Shown piece after piece: positions 1 to 8,278 of a stretch of DNA of 64,000 bases. The stretch comes from SZUA-36 sp963759155 (GTDB lineage: Bacteria; Pseudomonadota; Gammaproteobacteria; Xanthomonadales; SZUA-36): NCBI GenBank assembly GCA_963759155.1, contig CAVWXX010000008.1, positions 124,001-188,000 on the forward strand, written 5' to 3'. How positions within the stretch are numbered: the first letter of the stretch is position 1; every line of letters starts with the position of its first letter. The translations under genes were made by a program, and so were the position numbers. Under the pieces are notes generated by a model. It saw nothing but the letters and a program-made list of their open reading frames with translations, was not told the origin of the DNA and made no database searches.

Positions 1-775
1 GGGCCTGGTCATGTGTAATACCTGAACGGCGCGCCTCTTCTTGCGTCGCTGATCGAACAGTGGGTGAGTTGACGACGCGGTCAACGATGGTGCGGCGGTG
101 CGAGAGATCCGGGCCGATGGCGGCGGTTCGTACGCGTTTGAAATGGACCCTGAGTATTCGTGACACCTTCCTCAGGGCGACAGAAGACTCCATGCCTTCC
201 GCTGCCAGGTCTTTTAGTGAGATCGGGCGACTGAATTGGATGAAGGTCTTACGACCGTTGACCAGTGTGTTGAAAAACCGCCTTAAACGTCCGCCGATCT
301 CCCAATTCTCTGTGAAAATAACACGGGTGACGCCACTTTGCTTAGTCGGTCGCTGGCCTACCAATATGGTTACCGGAACCAGCTGCACATCGAGCTCCGG
401 GTTTGCCCAGCATGTTTCGACCATCAGTTGCAGCATCTTTGAATGGCGGCGCGGATCCGGGCTGCGGAAAAAAACACCCCTTAGCCTTTTCAGCACAGCA
501 TATGAGCGGTCGGGGCTTTTCGGCAGATTGGGTACTGCCAATAATGGCCGGGCCAGTTTTTGCTGTTCGCAGTATTTGTCGAGCATCAAGACCGATGACA
601 ACGCATAAGAGTCCATGACATAACAGACCGGGCGGTCATCACTACTGCCGATATTTCCGTCAGGGTCGGCCTTTATGCGGGGTTTGACCCATAGACTTTG
701 AATATTTCGCAGCAGCAGGAACCAGTGCAGTTTCAATCTGGCGGTCAAGTCTGGTTTGTCGTTTTGCTTAGCCAT
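1..775 (-). CDS. plsB: Glycerol-3-phosphate acyltransferase PlsB, N-terminal part (runs off the window)
   Basis: Inner-membrane enzyme that acylates sn-glycerol 3-phosphate at position 1, the first step of phospholipid synthesis. An open frame starts at the ATG at 775 and stays open for 258 codons to the window edge. It resembles the enterobacterial PlsB N-terminal half as I remember it: a DVQLVPVTILVGQRP stretch (E. coli has DVQMVPVSVMFGRAP), then FIQFSRPISLKDLA, then an HFKR...AAIGPDLSHRR stretch. The catalytic HX4D box lies further downstream and is outside the window, so activity cannot be judged. The plus strand carries only antisense open frames here. It is separated from pyrF by 265 bp with its own promoter and terminator signals. 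Identity is fairly sure; the start is the first in-frame ATG. Confidence 0.85.
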   Translation of the reverse strand, partial: MAKQNDKPDLTARLKLHWFLLLRNIQSLWVKPRIKADPDGNIGSSDDRPVCYVMDSYALSSVLMLDKYCEQQKLARPLLAVPNLPKSPDRSYAVLKRLRGVFFRSPDPRRHSKMLQLMVETCWANPELDVQLVPVTILVGQRPTKQSGVTRVIFTENWEIGGRLRRFFNTLVNGRKTFIQFSRPISLKDLAAEGMESSVALRKVSRILRVHFKRVRTAAIGPDLSHRRTIVDRVVNSPTVRSATQEEARRSGITHDQA

Positions 776-830
776 GCGTCTGAATCTTGTCTTTGGAAAG
801 CTATTCTAGCTTGGATTTGTGTACACGCAT

Positions 831-864
831 AAAAAATCCGGGCGAGACACGAGGCCTGCCCGGA
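831..864 (-). terminator. Intrinsic terminator upstream of plsB
   Basis: Inverted repeat TCCGGGC (837-843) with GCCCGGA (858-864), followed on the minus strand by six T residues at 836-831. It is transcribed in the direction of plsB yet sits before it, so it ends either a short RNA or read-through from pyrF. Confidence 0.6.
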
Positions 865-935
865 AAATCCGGCGGAGCCGGAGAGGATCGGTTAATTGAA
901 TAAAATTGAAAAATATTATTCTATTAATTAGTTAG
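831..935 (-). ncRNA. Candidate small RNA (or plsB leader) ending in tandem hairpins
   Basis: Between pyrF and plsB the minus strand shows a good sigma70-type promoter (966-971 and 942-947), predicting a start near 935. The transcript is AU-rich at first, then carries a short hairpin at 868-882 (TCCGG/CCGGA) and a longer one at 837-864 (TCCGGGC/GCCCGGA) followed by six U residues (831-836). That gives a discrete RNA of about 105 nt. It could instead be a leader attenuator of plsB, whose start codon is only 55 nt beyond the U-tract. No known RNA family was recognised. Confidence 0.4.
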
Positions 936-941
936 GAGCGT

Positions 942-971
942 ATCGTAAGGTTAAACATTAACATTTGTCAA
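942..971 (-). promoter_or_regulatory. Sigma70-type promoter between pyrF and plsB
   Basis: Minus-strand TTGACA at 971-966 and TACGAT at 947-942, separated by 18 nt. The -35 box is a perfect consensus match and the -10 matches 4 of 6. It lies just beyond the probable pyrF terminator and points toward plsB. Confidence 0.5.
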
Positions 972-977
972 CACCCA

Positions 978-1041
978 CAAAAAGAATCCGGGGTGCCTTT
1001 TTACGATGTATCACCGGCAAAGTAAAGGTTTGCCCCGGATT
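978..1041 (-). terminator. Probable pyrF terminator
   Basis: Nine-base inverted repeat AATCCGGGG (985-993) with CCCCGGATT (1033-1041), starting at the last base of the pyrF stop codon, with a CTTTTTG tract just after it on the minus strand. The 39-nt loop is long for an intrinsic terminator, which lowers confidence. Confidence 0.5.
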
Positions 1042-1757
1042 TAAGACGCCGTTATGGCGCGCGCAATGTCGGCCTGGATCGCTTCTGCGGCTGCTGCGGG
1101 ATCATCGGCGCTGCGAATAGGCCGGCCCACCACGAGGTAATCTGCGCCATCATGGATGGCCTGGTAGGGGGTCATGACGCGTTGCTGATCGTCATCATTG
1201 TGCACCGGCCTGATTCCCGGGCAAACCGTAATCAGACGGGGGTCGGCATGCTCGCGAAGTGCGCTGACCTCCAGTCCGGATGACACCACACCGTCACAGC
1301 CCAGCGCCAGGGCACGTCTTGCGCGCGACAGGACAAGTGTACGTGCATCACACTGGAAGCCGAGGTCATCAAGGTCTCCCTGGTCGAGGCTGGTCAGTGC
1401 AGTCACGGCGAGTATCTGCATATTACCCTTGGCATCCGCAGCCGCTTTGAGCATGCTGTCATTTCCATGTACTGTGCAAAAATCGACATCGTGAAGCGCC
1501 AGCTGCCGCACGGCGGCGGCGACAGTTGCTGGAATATCGAACAACTTCAAATCCGCAAATATCTTTTTACCCTTGCCTTTCAGTTCAGCCATCAGTTCGA
1601 AGTAATGACCGGATAAAAACACTTCCAGTCCCAGCTTATAGAACTCAACCGAATCCCCAAGCTTGGAAATCAGGGCCTGAGCCTCTTCGAGATTGGGAAC
1701 ATCGAGTGCAAAAATCAATCGTTCACGGCTGGGAATATGGGTGTTAACTGTCGACAT
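1041..1757 (-). CDS. pyrF: Orotidine 5'-phosphate decarboxylase
   Basis: Decarboxylates OMP to UMP, the last step of de novo pyrimidine synthesis. The 238-residue length fits the family. The catalytic DxKxxDI signature is at residues 69-75 (DLKLFDI), the substrate-binding Asp of FALD at 19, Lys41 in YKLG, and the phosphate-binding VVGRPI loop lies near the C-terminus. The start overlaps the end of the alpha/beta hydrolase gene by 14 nt, so the two are probably translated from one message that begins at or before uvrD. Together with pyrE at 9.7-10.3 kb this gives the window two pyrimidine-pathway genes, not adjacent to each other. Identity is near certain. Confidence 0.96.
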   Translation of the reverse strand: MSTVNTHIPSRERLIFALDVPNLEEAQALISKLGDSVEFYKLGLEVFLSGHYFELMAELKGKGKKIFADLKLFDIPATVAAAVRQLALHDVDFCTVHGNDSMLKAAADAKGNMQILAVTALTSLDQGDLDDLGFQCDARTLVLSRARRALALGCDGVVSSGLEVSALREHADPRLITVCPGIRPVHNDDDQQRVMTPYQAIHDGADYLVVGRPIRSADDPAAAAEAIQADIARAITAS

Positions 1758-2625
1758 GATAAGCCCCCTGGCTTGGTTCGGGTTGATTTAGAAACCGGGT
1801 GATATGGTGACCGGCCTGTTGAGCCTGCTCCATGTGAAAATGATGATGACCATCTTGCATGACGTGCTTGCAATCGGGTATGGCCGCAATACGTTTTTGC
1901 GCCATCTCTTCGCCAAAGTACTTGATCACTGACGGTGAAGTCATCACCAGTGTGGGTGAGCGGATTGCGCCCAGCATATCCAGCGCCTGTGCATCACCGG
2001 AAAGTTGTGGTGAGCGCCAGTTCAAACGCGGGTCGGTGCGCCACTGGTAGTAATCACCGGTATGCTCCAGGGAGCGCTGACATAACAGACGTGCAGCCTC
2101 ATCGGACAGTGGTGAGTGCTTTTGCCTGGCGCGAATGGCATCTTCAACCGAGCCGTAAGGCCTCAGGAAACTGCGGGCCTTGCGGACTGACAGCATCGAC
2201 AGGCGCAATTGTTGTGCGGCCTGGTTGCTGGGAAGTGTCAATATACCCAGGGAGTCTAATAAAACCAAACGCTCGACCCGTTCGGGCAGTGCTGCTGCAA
2301 AACTGGCGGCGACACCACCACCCATTGAATGACCGATGAAGTGACACTGTTTCCAGCTCAGTTCGTCCAGCACCGCATCGATATCAAACAGGTAATCCGT
2401 AAAATAGTAGCGGCTGGTTTCCGGCCGGTGCGCAGAAAAACCGTGGCCGGCAAAATCGAGTGCCAGAAGGTCAAAATCCGCCAGGTAGGGCGCCAGCGGA
2501 ACAAACGATGCTGCATTGTCCAGCCAGCCATGAAGGCATAACACCTTCGGGGCGCCGGGGTTGGGCCAGTGCAGACCCTCAAGTGTGCCCCACGACAGGT
2601 GTATGTTTGCCGGGGTCGCTTTCAT
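1744..2625 (-). CDS. Alpha/beta-fold hydrolase, substrate unknown
   Basis: A 293-residue single-domain hydrolase. The oxyanion-hole region HGWLDN starts at residue 32, the strand before FAGHG supplies the usual LALDFAGHG motif near 57, and the nucleophile elbow GHSMGG places the catalytic Ser at residue 100. A His-rich GHHHFH stretch near the C-terminus supplies the likely catalytic His. No signal peptide is seen, so it should be cytoplasmic. The ATG overlaps the uvrD stop by one base and the 3' end overlaps pyrF by 14 nt, so it is translationally linked to both. The family includes esterases, haloperoxidase-like and serine hydrolase-like proteins; sequence alone does not give the substrate. 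Confidence 0.85.
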   Translation of the reverse strand: MKATPANIHLSWGTLEGLHWPNPGAPKVLCLHGWLDNAASFVPLAPYLADFDLLALDFAGHGFSAHRPETSRYYFTDYLFDIDAVLDELSWKQCHFIGHSMGGGVAASFAAALPERVERLVLLDSLGILTLPSNQAAQQLRLSMLSVRKARSFLRPYGSVEDAIRARQKHSPLSDEAARLLCQRSLEHTGDYYQWRTDPRLNWRSPQLSGDAQALDMLGAIRSPTLVMTSPSVIKYFGEEMAQKRIAAIPDCKHVMQDGHHHFHMEQAQQAGHHITRFLNQPEPSQGAYHVDS

Positions 2626-4808
2626 TAATTACTCAGGTTGGCGTAGGCCAGCACCAGCCACTTGGCGCCTGCATTGTTAAAGTTGACCTGGATACGGGCG
2701 TGCTCACCCGAGCCTTCAAAGCTGATGACCGTGCCGCTGCCAAATTTCTTATGATGCACCGACTCACCCAGGCTGAAGGGCCAGTCTTCATTGGCCTGGG
2801 AGCCGGCCTTGGGATATTGCGGCGCCCTTGGTGCGGACCAGGGCCGCTGGGTCTGCATCCGCGGGCGGATTTCCTGAATCAGGCCTGACGGGATTTCATT
2901 CAAGAACCGTGATGGGCGGCAGTGGCTTTCCGAGCCGAACATGCGCCTGACCTCGGCATGGCTGAGGCACAGGTGTTCACGGGCGCGGGTAATACCCACA
3001 TAGCAAAGACGCCGTTCTTCTTCGAGGCGACCGCCGGATTCCATGACGCTGCGTTGATGCGGAAACAGACCGTCTTCCATGCCCACGATAAAAACCATTG
3101 GAAACTCCAGACCCTTGGCCGAGTGAAGTGTCATTAGTTGCACACAGTCATCCCAGGCTTCGCCCTGGGTTTCACCGGCTTCCAGTGAGGCATGACTCAG
3201 GAAGGATTGCAGCTCATTCATGCCGGCGTCTTCATCTTCAGACGGCAAAATAAACGCCGTTGCGGCATTAACCAGTTCACGCAGGTTCTCGACCCGGGAT
3301 TCCATTTTCTCGCGGGGTTCTTTTTCGTAGTGACTGACCAGCTGGCTTTCTTCGATGAGACCCTGCACCTGGTTGCCCAGTGTCCAGTCCTGCATGCGTT
3401 CGCGCAAATCGCTTATAAGACTCATGAAGGCATTCAGTGCCGTGAGAGCCCGTGCAGGCAGGAGATTTTGACGGGTGCACTCCTGCGCTGCCTGCCACAT
3501 TGGCAAACTGCTTTCACGTGCCTGCAAACGCAGTAATGAAACGGTTTTCTGTCCAATGCCGCGGGCAGGCGTATTGATCACACGCTCCAGTGCCGCATCA
3601 TCGTTCGGGTTCTGGATCAGGCGTAAATAGGCCAATGCATCCCTGATCTCGGCGCGCTCGAAAAAGCGCTGTCCGCCATAAACGCGGTAGGCAATGGACG
3701 CCTTGAGCAGGTGTTCTTCGAATAACCTGGATTGCGCGGTTGTGCGGTAAACGATGGCCGCTTCATCGGCACGACGGCCTTTAGCCAGCCATTGCTCGAT
3801 TTGTTCGATAACAAATCGAGCCTCATCCTGTTCATTAAAGGCCGAGTAAAGCGTGATGGGTGCACCCTTGTCATCTGCGGTCCAGAGCTTTTTACCCATG
3901 CGGTCTTCATTGTTTGCAATCAGCGCATTGGCCGCTTCGAGAATGGTCCCGCTGGAACGATAGTTCTGTTCCAGTTTGATCACCTCTACATCGCTGAAAT
4001 CGCGTCGAAAATGCTGCACATTGGCAACCTGGGCGCCTCGCCAGCCATATATGGACTGATCATCATCACCCACCACCAGTACGCTGCCTTTGTCCCCGGC
4101 CAGCATTCGTATCCAGGCGTACTGGATGGAGTTGGTGTCCTGGAATTCATCGACCAGCAGGTGGCTCAAACGCTTACGGTAGTGATCCAGCAGTGAGGGG
4201 TCGTTCAACCAGAGCTCATGTGCGCGGAGCAGCAGGTCGGCAAAATCAACCAGTCCGGCCCGGTCGCAGCTGGCCTGGTAAAGTTCGTAAATTCTTACCC
4301 ATTGGGCCGTCATCGGATTGCCCATATGTTCGATGGCGTCCGGTCTCTGACCTTCATCCTTGCGGGCATTGATATACCACTGGGCCTGTCTCGCCGGCCA
4401 CTGGGCTTCATCCAGCCCTTCTTCCTTGATCAGGCGTCGCAGTATCCGGTGCTGGTCGTCCGAGTCGATAATCTGGAAATTCTCCGGCAGACCGGCTTCC
4501 TGCCAATGCATACGCAGCAGGCGATGGGCGATGCCATGAAAGGTGCCAATCCACATGGAGCGTGCGGATACCTGCAGCAGGCTTTGTGCGCGTTCACGCA
4601 TTTCACCGGCCGCCTTGTTGGTGAACGTTACCGCCAGGATGCTCAAGGGGGAGACGTGTTCAACCTGGATCAACCAGGCCAGGCGGTGAATCAGGACACG
4701 GGTTTTACCGCTGCCGGCTCCAGCCAGCACCAGTGCATGTTTCGACTCTGTCGTGACCGCTTTGCGTTGCGCATCATTGAGGTCATCAAGCAGGTGGGAA
4801 ACATCCAT
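2625..4808 (-). CDS. uvrD: DNA helicase II (UvrD)
   Basis: Superfamily 1A 3'-5' DNA helicase used in nucleotide excision repair and mismatch repair. The 727-residue length compares well with E. coli UvrD (720). Q-motif and Walker A GAGSGKT are at residues 30-36, motif Ia TFTNKAAGEM at 61-70, and the Walker B box DEFQD at 220-224. Motif III-type DDQSIYGWRGA, motif IV QNYRSS and the C-terminal VTRARE-type box (GITRAREHL) follow in order. The C-terminus ends in KWLVLAYANL, as in UvrD rather than Rep or PcrA. It is the first gene of a tight run uvrD-hydrolase-pyrF; purD ends only 2 bp upstream of its ATG. Confidence 0.95.
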   Translation of the reverse strand: MDVSHLLDDLNDAQRKAVTTESKHALVLAGAGSGKTRVLIHRLAWLIQVEHVSPLSILAVTFTNKAAGEMRERAQSLLQVSARSMWIGTFHGIAHRLLRMHWQEAGLPENFQIIDSDDQHRILRRLIKEEGLDEAQWPARQAQWYINARKDEGQRPDAIEHMGNPMTAQWVRIYELYQASCDRAGLVDFADLLLRAHELWLNDPSLLDHYRKRLSHLLVDEFQDTNSIQYAWIRMLAGDKGSVLVVGDDDQSIYGWRGAQVANVQHFRRDFSDVEVIKLEQNYRSSGTILEAANALIANNEDRMGKKLWTADDKGAPITLYSAFNEQDEARFVIEQIEQWLAKGRRADEAAIVYRTTAQSRLFEEHLLKASIAYRVYGGQRFFERAEIRDALAYLRLIQNPNDDAALERVINTPARGIGQKTVSLLRLQARESSLPMWQAAQECTRQNLLPARALTALNAFMSLISDLRERMQDWTLGNQVQGLIEESQLVSHYEKEPREKMESRVENLRELVNAATAFILPSEDEDAGMNELQSFLSHASLEAGETQGEAWDDCVQLMTLHSAKGLEFPMVFIVGMEDGLFPHQRSVMESGGRLEEERRLCYVGITRAREHLCLSHAEVRRMFGSESHCRPSRFLNEIPSGLIQEIRPRMQTQRPWSAPRAPQYPKAGSQANEDWPFSLGESVHHKKFGSGTVISFEGSGEHARIQVNFNNAGAKWLVLAYANLSN

Positions 4809-4810
4809 GC

Positions 4811-6118
4811 TCAGTCAGAACCCACTGACAATTCCGCTTGCTCTCTTGCGATTGCCCGGTGTCCGATATCACGTCTGTAAAAAGCGCCATCCCAATCTAT
4901 TCTTTCACAACCGGCATAGGCCGCTTCTGCAGCGTCAAGCACGCTGTCGCCCATGGCGCAAACACACAGCACCCGGCCACCGGTGGTAATGACCTGCTTA
5001 TCAAGCAAGCCCGTACCCGCATGGAACACCAGGGTGTCTGGCAGGTCTGTAATATCCAGCCCTGAAATCACATGGCCCTTTGAGTAGCTGTCGGGGTAGC
5101 CGCCGGCTGCCATGACCACACCAAGGGCAGGTCGCGGATCCCAGATTGCTTCTACCTCGTGAAGCGTGCCATTAACTGCTGCAAGACAAAGTGCCGCGAG
5201 GTCGGACTGTAAGCGCATCATGATGGGCTGGGTTTCCGGGTCGCCAAAACGAACATTGAATTCGAGGACCTTGGTTTCGCCTTCGGGGGAAACCATCAGG
5301 CCTGCGTAAAGAAAGCCGGTAAAGGGCATACCTTGCCTGGCCATGCCGCGGATGGTGGGCCGGATAACGGTTTCCATGGCAGTTTTGTGCAGGGCTTCGG
5401 TGATCACCGGTGCGGGCGAATAGGCGCCCATTCCACCGGTATTGGGCCCCTGATCACCCTCGTCACGTGCCTTGTGGTCCTGGCTGGTGGCCAGCGGCAG
5501 TATGTGCTCACCATCTGCCATAACGATGAAGCTGGCCTCTTCGCCGGTGAGAAACTCCTCGACAACAACACGGTGCCCGGCTTCACCAAAAGCATTGCCT
5601 GCCAGCATGTCTTTAACGGCTTTTTCGGCTTCTTCCACACTGTGAGCGATAATGACGCCTTTGCCTGCAGCGAGACCATCTGCCTTAACGACAATGGGTA
5701 CACCCTGCTGGTGGATGAAAGCGATGGCTTCATCGATATCGGTAAACTTTCCATAGGCTGCGGTGGGAATGCCGTGGCGCGCCATGAAATCCTTGGCAAA
5801 GGTCTTGGAACCCTCGAGTTGAGCAGCCGCAGCGGAGGGACCGAAACAGGCGAGGCCAGCTGCAGTGAAACGGTCAACGATACCGGCTACCAGTGGCGCC
5901 TCGGGGCCGACGATGGTCAGGCCGATCTGCCGATCGCAGGCAAAGCCGATCAGCGCATCAATGTCATCGCTGGCCAGCGCGACATTCTCCACGTTTGGTT
6001 CAAGCGCGGAACCGGCATTGCCAGGCGCCACGTAAACGGTTTCAACCTGTTCTGATTGGGCAACACGCCACGCCAGGGCATGCTCACGGCCACCGCTTCC
6101 GATAATAAGTACTTTCAT
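4811..6118 (-). CDS. purD: Phosphoribosylamine-glycine ligase (GAR synthetase)
   Basis: ATP-grasp enzyme that joins phosphoribosylamine and glycine in step 2 of de novo purine synthesis. The N-terminal GSGGREHALAW motif begins a few residues after the start, the ATP-binding VVKADGLAAGKG loop lies in the middle, and the FNVRFGDPETQ metal-binding segment follows. I chose the ATG at 6118 (protein starting MKVLIIGSGG, 435 residues); an in-frame TTG 12 nt upstream would add four residues that are not family-typical. It lies 69 bp downstream of purH and 2 bp upstream of uvrD. Identity is near certain. Confidence 0.95.
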   Translation of the reverse strand: MKVLIIGSGGREHALAWRVAQSEQVETVYVAPGNAGSALEPNVENVALASDDIDALIGFACDRQIGLTIVGPEAPLVAGIVDRFTAAGLACFGPSAAAAQLEGSKTFAKDFMARHGIPTAAYGKFTDIDEAIAFIHQQGVPIVVKADGLAAGKGVIIAHSVEEAEKAVKDMLAGNAFGEAGHRVVVEEFLTGEEASFIVMADGEHILPLATSQDHKARDEGDQGPNTGGMGAYSPAPVITEALHKTAMETVIRPTIRGMARQGMPFTGFLYAGLMVSPEGETKVLEFNVRFGDPETQPIMMRLQSDLAALCLAAVNGTLHEVEAIWDPRPALGVVMAAGGYPDSYSKGHVISGLDITDLPDTLVFHAGTGLLDKQVITTGGRVLCVCAMGDSVLDAAEAAYAGCERIDWDGAFYRRDIGHRAIAREQAELSVGSD

Positions 6119-6187
6119 AGAACGTCCCAAAATCCTGAAGTTTTCTGTTCTTTAAATTGTCCGGTCAGTGAAATGATAAACCAGCTT

Positions 6188-7753
6188 CTAGTGCCGGAAA
6201 TGACGGACACCGGTAAATACCATGGCCAGACCATGCTCATTGGCCGCAGCGATGACTTCATCATCACGCATCGAACCACCCGGCTGAATCACGGCCTTGA
6301 TACCGGCTTCGGCTGCGGTATCGATTCCGTCCCTGAACGGGAAAAATGCATCGGAAGCCATCACGCCACCGGCAAGATCAAGTTCAGCATCTCCGGCTTT
6401 CCAGCGTGCGATCCGGGCAGAGTCTACACGGCTCATCTGGCCGGCACCCACACCCAGCGTGCGGCCCCCGGCAGCATAAACAATGGCGTTGGATTTAGCC
6501 ATGCGCGCAACTTTCCAGGCAAATAACATATCAAGCCATTCCTGTTCGGTGGGCGCTCTGTCGCTGACACAGGCGCAATCCGCCCGGGTGACCCGGTCGG
6601 CATCTTTTTGCTGCACCAGTAAACCACCTGATACACGTTGATAATGCAGTACGTCCGCAGAAGGTTGTTGGCGCTCGCCACGCAGCAGGCGAACATTTGG
6701 CTTGGCGGCGAATGTCTCTAATGCGGCATCACTAAAACCGGGTGCAATCACAACTTCGACAAACTGCTTTTGCGTGATAGCCGTGGCGACGTCGCTGTCG
6801 ACCTGCCCATTAAAGGCGATGATGCCACCAAAGCTGGAAACCGGATCAGTGGCAAATGCATTCAGGTAGGCCTCGACATTACTACTGCCCATGGCTACGC
6901 CACAGGGGTTGGCGTGCTTGACGATAACGCAGGCGGGCTGTTGATCAAACTGGGCCACGCACTCCAACGCAGCATCGGCGTCGTTGATGTTGTTATAGGA
7001 AAGCGCTTTGCCCTGGAGTTGCTCGGCCGCGGCGATACCACTTGGCTCAACACCGGACTCCACAAAAAACGCTGCCGACTGGTGCGGGTTTTCCCCGTAA
7101 CGGAGTTCCTGCCGGTTTTGAAACTGTGGTGTGATGTAACCGGGTAAGCTACTGACTGACTGGCCATCGGCGCTTCGCTGGCTGAGATAGGCTGACACGA
7201 GGCCGTCGTATCGGGCCGTATGCGCAAATGCCTTGGTGGCCAGCATAAAGCGTTTTTCCGTGGATACAGCGCCCCGGCTACGCAACTCATCGGCGATGTC
7301 TGCATAATCAGCAGGATCGACAACAACCGACACACGTGCGTGGTTTTTGGCTGCTGCGCGCACCATGGCAGGGCCGCCGATATCGATGTTTTCGATGGCA
7401 TTTTCCAGGCTGCAATTATCATCTGCCGTGACGGCTTCAAATGGGTACAGGTTAACGACCACCAGATCAATGGGTGGTATATCCTGCTCCTGCATAACGG
7501 CCTCGTCCCGGGCGCGACCGAGGATGCCGCCGTGTATGCGGGGGTGCAGTGTTTTAACACGACCATCCATTATCTCGGAAAAACCCGTGTGTTCACTCAC
7601 ACCGGTCACCGTGAGTCCTGCCTGGTCAAGCAGTTTTTGCGTGCCACCTGTGCTGAGTAAATTGAACCCGAGGTCCAGTAATTGCCGGGCAAAATCTACC
7701 AGGCCGGTTTTGTCTGAAACGCTGATAAGCGCGTACTTTTTTGAAGAAGGCAT
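6188..7753 (-). CDS. purH: Bifunctional AICAR transformylase / IMP cyclohydrolase
   Basis: Catalyses the last two steps to IMP. The 521 residues carry an N-terminal cyclohydrolase domain (KYALISVSDKTGLVDFA at the start, the GRVKTLHP motif near 65) and a C-terminal formyltransferase domain with the catalytic KHANPCG segment around residue 260 and a SNAIVY...GAGQMSRVDSA region. The order fis-purH-purD matches that of pseudomonads, so the three genes may share a message. The ATG at 7753 lies 70 bp below the fis stop. Identity is near certain. Confidence 0.96.
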   Translation of the reverse strand: MPSSKKYALISVSDKTGLVDFARQLLDLGFNLLSTGGTQKLLDQAGLTVTGVSEHTGFSEIMDGRVKTLHPRIHGGILGRARDEAVMQEQDIPPIDLVVVNLYPFEAVTADDNCSLENAIENIDIGGPAMVRAAAKNHARVSVVVDPADYADIADELRSRGAVSTEKRFMLATKAFAHTARYDGLVSAYLSQRSADGQSVSSLPGYITPQFQNRQELRYGENPHQSAAFFVESGVEPSGIAAAEQLQGKALSYNNINDADAALECVAQFDQQPACVIVKHANPCGVAMGSSNVEAYLNAFATDPVSSFGGIIAFNGQVDSDVATAITQKQFVEVVIAPGFSDAALETFAAKPNVRLLRGERQQPSADVLHYQRVSGGLLVQQKDADRVTRADCACVSDRAPTEQEWLDMLFAWKVARMAKSNAIVYAAGGRTLGVGAGQMSRVDSARIARWKAGDAELDLAGGVMASDAFFPFRDGIDTAAEAGIKAVIQPGGSMRDDEVIAAANEHGLAMVFTGVRHFRH

Positions 7754-7823
7754 TATTGGCTCTGCTTATTTGGAAAATGGTCAATGGCTTAGCCGCTTGA
7801 TTAACACCCGGCCACGGCTCTGT

Positions 7824-8105
7824 TTATCGTTTCGGTCGAATGATTTTATTCGATGGAACCTCTATTGAGTATCGTTGAATCTTGGTGCGCAGGGTGTTGC
7901 GGGTTATGCCAAGCATGCCCGCAGCGCGTGACTGGTTGCCACCGGTACTCTTCAGGATTTCTTCAATCAAGGGCGGTTCGATTTCAGCGAGCAGCATCTG
8001 GTACAGGTTTTCCGGGACCGTGTTACCCATGTCTTTGAGGTATCTGCTAATCGTACTTTGTACATGTTGTCTCAGGGGGATAGCTTTTGCTGAATCTGCG
8101 TTCAT
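7824..8105 (-). CDS. fis: Nucleoid-associated DNA-binding protein Fis
   Basis: Small (93 residues, against 98 in E. coli) DNA-bending protein that regulates stable RNA promoters and recombination. The C-terminal helix-turn-helix is clear: GNQSRAAGMLGITRNTL from about residue 56 is the classic Fis signature, also shared with NtrC-type activators. The N-terminal part forms the dimerisation helices. In E. coli fis lies behind dusB; here the upstream gene is a DUF3426 protein and no dusB is seen. A 173-bp upstream region could hold its promoter, including a TAATAT box on the minus strand near 8160-8170, but I see no convincing -35. Confidence 0.93.
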   Translation of the reverse strand: MNADSAKAIPLRQHVQSTISRYLKDMGNTVPENLYQMLLAEIEPPLIEEILKSTGGNQSRAAGMLGITRNTLRTKIQRYSIEVPSNKIIRPKR

Positions 8106-8214
8106 GATGTCTTCGAGTAGTCGGTATTCATTGGCTGTGTTCTGTGAGTGAACACTAACATATTAGCATGGTGAAACACTAAATAATCGTCGATGATTCG
8201 CGACCTCCGCAAGA

Positions 8215-8233
8215 CGGATCAAGTACTGATCCG
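8215..8233. repeat. 19-bp inverted repeat upstream of fis
   Basis: CGGATCA (8215-8221), spacer AGTAC, TGATCCG (8227-8233). It lies between the DUF3426 stop and fis, 110 bp before the fis ATG. There is no T-tract on the minus side, so it looks more like an operator or RNA hairpin than an intrinsic terminator. A run of six T on the plus strand starts 17 nt after it, but no plus-strand gene ends here. Confidence 0.35.
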
Positions 8234-8278
8234 CGCTCCCGAATAGCCGTTTTTTAATTTCCGGGGTATGACGGATTA

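Noticed and set aside
60..608. Plus-strand open frame of 182 residues at the window start
   Set aside because: It lies antisense to a frame with clear PlsB homology that is open across the same region; the plus-strand product has no recognisable motif.
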